This document shows positions 60,240-64,000 of a DNA stretch of 64,000 nt, in pieces; the stretch's first letter is position 1, and each line of letters begins with the position of its first letter. The translations under genes and the position numbers were made by a program. The notes under the pieces are model-generated. The model saw only the letters and a list, made by a program, of their open reading frames with translations, was not told the origin of the DNA and did no database searches. Where the stretch lies: assembly GCF_044068625.1 (NCBI RefSeq), contig NZ_JBIPKH010000009.1, forward strand, positions 1 to 64,000. The letters are read 5' to 3'. Source of the stretch: Desulfurivibrio sp044068625. Its GTDB lineage: Bacteria > Desulfobacterota > Desulfobulbia > Desulfobulbales > Desulfurivibrionaceae.

Positions 60240-61604
60240 ATGAAACCGAAGGTTTATATCTGTGACGACGAAGAGGGTATTATCCGCTATCTGCGCAAAA
60301 CCCTGGCCGAGCTGGGTTATGACGTTAAGGCCCGCACCTCCCCCTTGGCTTTGCTGAAGGAGCTGTCCGAAGAGGGGGAAGAGGGTGGGGTGTTGCTGCT
60401 GGATATCCGGATGCCGGAGATGGACGGTCTGGAGCTGCTGGGAAGGGTGAATGCCAACCGGCCCGATCTGGGGGTGATCGTGATGACCGGCTACGGCACC
60501 ATCGATTCGGCGGTGGAGGCGATCAAACGGGGCGCTTTTGACTACCTGACCAAACCCTTTCCCGAGGAACGGCTGGCGGCGGTGATCCAACGCTGTCTGG
60601 AGCGCCAGGGGTTGCTGGCTGAAAACCGGGCCTTGAAAAACGATCTCCGCCAGCAGTTGGCCCCCGATCAGATCGTTTTTAAAAGCCGCCGTTTCGGCGA
60701 AGTTTATGAGTTGGCCCAACGGGTGGGGGCCAGCGACCTCAACGTGCTGCTGCTGGGGGAGTCCGGCACCGGCAAGGAGCTGGTGGCCGCCGCCATCCAC
60801 TACGCCGGCCCCCGGGCGGAACGGCGTTTTCTGGCCCTCAACTGCGCCGCCCTGACCGAGACCCTGCTGGAAAGCCAGCTTTTTGGTCACCTGCGGGGAG
60901 CCTTCACCGGGGCGGATGAGAACCGCAAGGGGTTGCTGGTTGAGGCCGATGGCGGCACCCTGCTCCTTGACGAGGTGGGGGAGTTGAGCCCGGCCCTGCA
61001 GGCCAAGCTCTTGAGGGTGCTGCAGGAGGGCGAATTTATTCCGGTGGGCTCCACCAAGCCCCAGAGGGTCGATGTTCGCTTTATTGCCGCCACCAACAAA
61101 AATCTCGCCGAGATGGTGGCGGCCGGAACCTTTCGGGAAGATCTCTACTACCGGCTCAACGTCTTCTCCCTGCAGCTGCCCCCCCTGCGGGAGCGCCCCG
61201 AGGATATTCAGGCCCTGGCCGGCCACTTTCTGCGCCGGGCCGCGGTGCGTTCCGGCCACCCGGTTCGGGAGCTGACCCCCGATGCTCTGGCGGCCCTGGG
61301 TAAATATGAGTGGCCGGGCAATGTTCGCGAACTGCGGAACGTCATTGAACGCGGCCTGGTCATTGCCCGGGGAGACAAACTCACCGCCGCCGATCTCCCT
61401 CTGCATCTTACCCGGCCGGGCAATGGCGAAGATAACGGCGGGGCCGCCCCCCTGACCCTGGCCGACGCCGAGCGGCTTCAGGTCGCCCGCATCCTCAAAC
61501 GTACCGGCTGGAACAAGAGTCGGGCCGCCCGGTTGCTCGATATCACCCGCAGTACCCTGGATCGGAAAATTTCCGATTACGGTTTAACCCCCGACCAACC
61601 ATAG
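60240..61604 (+). CDS. NtrC-type sigma-54 response regulator
   Basis: A 454-residue activator. The receiver domain has Asp9/Asp10 and phosphoacceptor Asp55 (VLLLDIRMPEMDG) plus Lys in YLTKPFP. The AAA+ domain has Walker A GESGTGKELVA, the loop LRGAFTGADE, and GGTLLLDEVGELS. A Fis-type helix-turn-helix (NKSRAARLLDITRSTLDRKI) ends it. ATG 60240 follows GGAGG (60231-60235); the TTG at 60207 is unlikely. Facing the fdn operon's sigma-54 promoter and followed by a binding protein and a kinase, it is the obvious candidate to activate formate dehydrogenase expression. Confidence 0.95.
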   Translation: MKPKVYICDDEEGIIRYLRKTLAELGYDVKARTSPLALLKELSEEGEEGGVLLLDIRMPEMDGLELLGRVNANRPDLGVIVMTGYGTIDSAVEAIKRGAFDYLTKPFPEERLAAVIQRCLERQGLLAENRALKNDLRQQLAPDQIVFKSRRFGEVYELAQRVGASDLNVLLLGESGTGKELVAAAIHYAGPRAERRFLALNCAALTETLLESQLFGHLRGAFTGADENRKGLLVEADGGTLLLDEVGELSPALQAKLLRVLQEGEFIPVGSTKPQRVDVRFIAATNKNLAEMVAAGTFREDLYYRLNVFSLQLPPLRERPEDIQALAGHFLRRAAVRSGHPVRELTPDALAALGKYEWPGNVRELRNVIERGLVIARGDKLTAADLPLHLTRPGNGEDNGGAAPLTLADAERLQVARILKRTGWNKSRAARLLDITRSTLDRKISDYGLTPDQP

Positions 61605-61617
61605 CGAGGAAGCGCCC

Positions 61618-62853
61618 ATGCCCTTTGTCCGTTGGCTTCTCTGCCTGCTGCTCTCCGGGGGAATCCTGCTCCCGGTGGCGGCGGCCGGTGAGTTGGCCCT
61701 GGGAATGTCCACCGCCTTGAGCGGTCCCACCGCCGAACTGGGAATTGCCATGCGGGACGGGGTGCGCCTGGGCTTGGAACGGCTTAACCGGGGAGGGGGG
61801 GTCAACGGGCGGGAGGTAAGGCTGCTGGTGCTGGACGATGGCTATGAGCCGGCCCGCACCGCCCCCAATATGCGCCGGTTGATCGAGGAGGAGAGGGTGC
61901 TGGCGGTGATCGGTAATGTGGGCACCCCCACGGCCATCGCTTCATTGCCCTTGATCAGGGAGCGGCGGGTTCTGTTTTTCGCCCCCTTTACCGGGGCCGG
62001 GGTACTCCGCCAGCAGCCGCCCGAGCGTTATGTCATCAATTATCGAGCCAGTTACGCCGACGAGATCGAGGCGATGGTGGCCGCCCTGGTGGAGGAGGCC
62101 GGGTTGGCGCCGACCGAGATCGCTTTTTTTACCCAGCGTGACGGTTATGGCGATGCCGGTTATATCGGCGGCCTCAATGCCCTGCGGCGGCATGGCCTGG
62201 AGGATGAGCGGCAGGTGTTGCATGTGCGCTATCCCCGTAATACCCTGGCGGTGGAAAACGCTCTGGCCGATCTGCTGCTGGCCGAACAACTGCCCCGGGC
62301 CATCATCATGGTGGGGGCCTACGCCCCCTGCGCCAAATTTATCGTTTTGGCCCGGGAGGCCGGGTTGGAGAGTCTGTTTCTCAGTGTCTCCTTCGTCGGC
62401 GGCAATTTCCTGGCCCAGGCCCTGGGAGAGGAGGTGGGGGGGGTGATCGTCACCCAGGTGGTGCCCCATCCCGAGGATACCCGGTTGCCGCTGGTGGCCG
62501 ATTTTCGCCGCGACATCGCCAACTGGAGTCCGGAAACAGCCCCCAGCTTCGTGGCTCTGGAGGGTTATGTCGCCGCCCGTCTGCTCTCATTGGCCTTGAC
62601 CAGGATCAGTGGGGAGATGAGTCGGGAAAAACTGATTCAAGCCCTGGAGGGTTTGGGGGAGTTCGACATGGGGTTGGGGCGGCCGTTGCGTCTGGGGCCC
62701 GACCGGCACCAGGCCAGCAACGAGGTCTGGCCGACCCTGCTCAGGGGCGGAGAGCTGATCCCCTTCAACTGGGCGGAAATCTCCCCCCTGGTGCCGCCGT
62801 TGCCGGCTGGAGGTCCGCGGGCCACGGCGGGGAGGGGCCATGCCGGACCGTAG
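61618..62853 (+). CDS. periplasmic binding protein (Leu/Ile/Val type)
   Basis: A 411-residue exported protein. The signal peptide WLLCLLLSGGILLPVAAAG is followed by LALGMSTALSGPTAELGIAM, the start of the type I periplasmic-binding fold (Peripla_BP_6). Typical inner segments are NGREVRLLVLDDGYEPARTA, VLAVIGNVGTPTAIASLPLI and EIAFFTQRDGYGDAGYIGGL. No ABC permease or ATPase accompanies it, so transport is unlikely. It lies between the response regulator (13 nt) and the sensor kinase (14-nt overlap), so it probably presents a ligand to the kinase. Ligand unknown. Confidence 0.9.
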   Translation: MPFVRWLLCLLLSGGILLPVAAAGELALGMSTALSGPTAELGIAMRDGVRLGLERLNRGGGVNGREVRLLVLDDGYEPARTAPNMRRLIEEERVLAVIGNVGTPTAIASLPLIRERRVLFFAPFTGAGVLRQQPPERYVINYRASYADEIEAMVAALVEEAGLAPTEIAFFTQRDGYGDAGYIGGLNALRRHGLEDERQVLHVRYPRNTLAVENALADLLLAEQLPRAIIMVGAYAPCAKFIVLAREAGLESLFLSVSFVGGNFLAQALGEEVGGVIVTQVVPHPEDTRLPLVADFRRDIANWSPETAPSFVALEGYVAARLLSLALTRISGEMSREKLIQALEGLGEFDMGLGRPLRLGPDRHQASNEVWPTLLRGGELIPFNWAEISPLVPPLPAGGPRATAGRGHAGP

Positions 62854-64000
62854 CCGCCGCCGAACCATCATCGCCCTGGTCTGGGTCCTGGTTTCCATCG
62901 GCCTGCTGGCCGGGGTGTTGACCAACGGCCTGGTGGGCTGGACCCTGCTGACCCTGAACCGCGAAAGGGTGCAACTGCTGGAGCAGGACCGTCACCTGGG
63001 CCAGCTGGCCGCCCGGCTCCAGCGCCTGGGGCAGGAGTCCCGGGGGGAGCTTAATCTGATGCTGCTCGGTGGGGAGGGCGGGCCTGTGGTGGAGGGCCCG
63101 GTTGTGGCCTTGGCTGCTGCCGCCGGCGATCTGCGGGCGGCAATCTCCGACTATCCCGGAATCAACGCCCTGGAGGATCTGGACGATTCCGTCGGTCGAC
63201 TGACCCGACTCCGCCAAAGGACCGCCGACTGGCTGGAGCGCTATCGGCTGGCCGCCGACGATCAGCGGGAAAAGATCACCCTGGGTAAGGTCCGCTTGCT
63301 GCTGGAGGAGATGCGGGCGGCGGCCGAAACCCTGGAGGGGCGGCAGCGGCTGGCGGAAGCGGTGGCCCTGCGCCGCTGGCGACAGGCCGCGACCAGCGAC
63401 TCCCCCGCCCTGGCCCAGGTTTTTCTGGAGCAGCATCTGCGTCACTGGCCCCGGGTCCTCAAGGAGGTCCGGGGGGAGTTGGGCGAGATTTCCCGGCTGG
63501 TGGAGATTCTGGTCGGCGAGGATCAGTTTGATCACCTGGCGGATCTGCGGGACAACCAGCTCAAACAGGTACTGGAGCGGCTGGAACGGCAACTGCTCTG
63601 GCTGGCGGAGGAGGGAGAACCCACCGTAGGCCTTGAACCGGGGCAGGTGGTGCAGTTGCGGGAGCTGCTTTTCGGCCGGGGGCACCAAGTCCTGGCGGAA
63701 TATCAGACGATCCGGCTGGGTGAGGGGGGGCTTTACCGGCTGAGCAGCGAGCTGCTGCTCCTGCGCCGCGAACGTGAACTCCTGCAACGGGAGACCCAGG
63801 AACTGTTTGCCCGGATCGAAGGCTTCTATCCGGTGCTGGCCGATCTGGCCGGGGAGCGCAGCGCCGCCATCACCCGCCAGGCGGAAAATCTGTTGAGCCG
63901 GGGTCTGTTTAACCTGATGCTGCTCAGCATGCTGGTTCTGGCCGGCTTTCTGGCCTTGGGCTGGCTGATCAGCAGTCGGGTGGAGAATCAGATCCAAAGC
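62840..64000 (+). CDS. sensor kinase, N-terminal part (runs off window)
   Basis: 387 codons open to the window edge. MPDRSRRRTIIALVWVLVSI begins the first membrane helix. A periplasmic region of about 320 residues follows, almost wholly alpha-helical in character and rich in Leu, Arg, Glu and Gln. A second helix near the end is NLMLLSMLVLAGFLALGWLI, followed by SSRVENQIQS, the start of a HAMP or kinase linker. The kinase core is beyond the window. The long helical sensor plus a periplasmic binding protein recalls TorS/TorT. ATG 62840 with GGGGAGGGG upstream overlaps the binding-protein gene by 14 nt. Confidence 0.8.
   Translation, partial: MPDRSRRRTIIALVWVLVSIGLLAGVLTNGLVGWTLLTLNRERVQLLEQDRHLGQLAARLQRLGQESRGELNLMLLGGEGGPVVEGPVVALAAAAGDLRAAISDYPGINALEDLDDSVGRLTRLRQRTADWLERYRLAADDQREKITLGKVRLLLEEMRAAAETLEGRQRLAEAVALRRWRQAATSDSPALAQVFLEQHLRHWPRVLKEVRGELGEISRLVEILVGEDQFDHLADLRDNQLKQVLERLERQLLWLAEEGEPTVGLEPGQVVQLRELLFGRGHQVLAEYQTIRLGEGGLYRLSSELLLLRRERELLQRETQELFARIEGFYPVLADLAGERSAAITRQAENLLSRGLFNLMLLSMLVLAGFLALGWLISSRVENQIQS

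Noticed and set aside
62765..63997. 410-codon minus-strand frame opposite the kinase gene
   Set aside because: The plus strand has a continuous frame with a ribosome-binding site, two membrane helices and coupling to the binding-protein gene.

Overview
The window reads as a high-GC chromosomal segment of a Gram-negative, strictly anaerobic or microaerophilic bacterium. Its outer-membrane machinery (BamD, AsmA), lipoproteins, a flagellin, a Tat-exported selenocysteine formate dehydrogenase with its accessory proteins, a methylenetetrahydrofolate reductase with the MTHFR_C zinc/iron-sulfur domain, a DUF116 protein and a two-CW cysteine-cluster regulator together resemble Desulfobacterota, especially Desulfobulbales such as Desulfurivibrio. 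The taxon is inferred from gene content, not computed.

Layout. 1-1257: the trailer end of a type I-C-like CRISPR array and a VapBC-type toxin-antitoxin pair. 1258-3362: a gene-poor stretch, a SHOCT protein, iron superoxide dismutase and a 5'-truncated DnaQ-like exonuclease. 3410-9632: a secreted subtilase lipoprotein, then an unusual membrane-anchored GGCT-GH5 glycosidase, an SGNH hydrolase and MltB. 9758-16876: an SPP-like HAD phosphatase, a 159-bp palindromic MITE-like element, a DUF1566 protein, GlgX, DUF116, a NifA-like activator and QueH. 16886-26324: BamD, thioredoxin, MTHFR, then purF-rimI-pgk-tpiA-secG, tRNA-Leu and a CcsA-type cytochrome c assembly pair. 26321-34694: AsmA, a HExxH protein with a FliA-like promoter, an EamA transporter and a flagellin with a long repeat-filled central domain behind a sigma-28 promoter. 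34987-37563: accessory DNA (AAA+ ATPase, Rpn-type nuclease with a 12-bp tandem repeat, ATPase gene remnant). 37578-46309: dnaE, then a two-CW regulator-metX-metW-cysK-Trm112 operon, then yifB. 46336-46490: a second palindromic element with a perfect 32-bp inverted repeat.

46498-59921 is one long minus-strand block: fdnG (in-frame UGA = Sec), fdnH, fdnI, fdhE, a 77-residue cysteine protein, fdhD, two MoeA-family genes (one fused to a periplasmic-binding-like domain), an ABC ATPase, a receiver-PAS protein and an ABC permease. A good sigma-54 promoter (60056-60071) points into it. Divergent from it lie an NtrC-type response regulator, a periplasmic binding protein and the start of a sensor kinase with a long helical periplasmic domain, an arrangement like TorT/TorS. 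The best candidate for an undescribed system is this binding-protein-assisted, sigma-54-dependent control of the selenoprotein formate dehydrogenase.

All calls were made by reading; no database search was possible.
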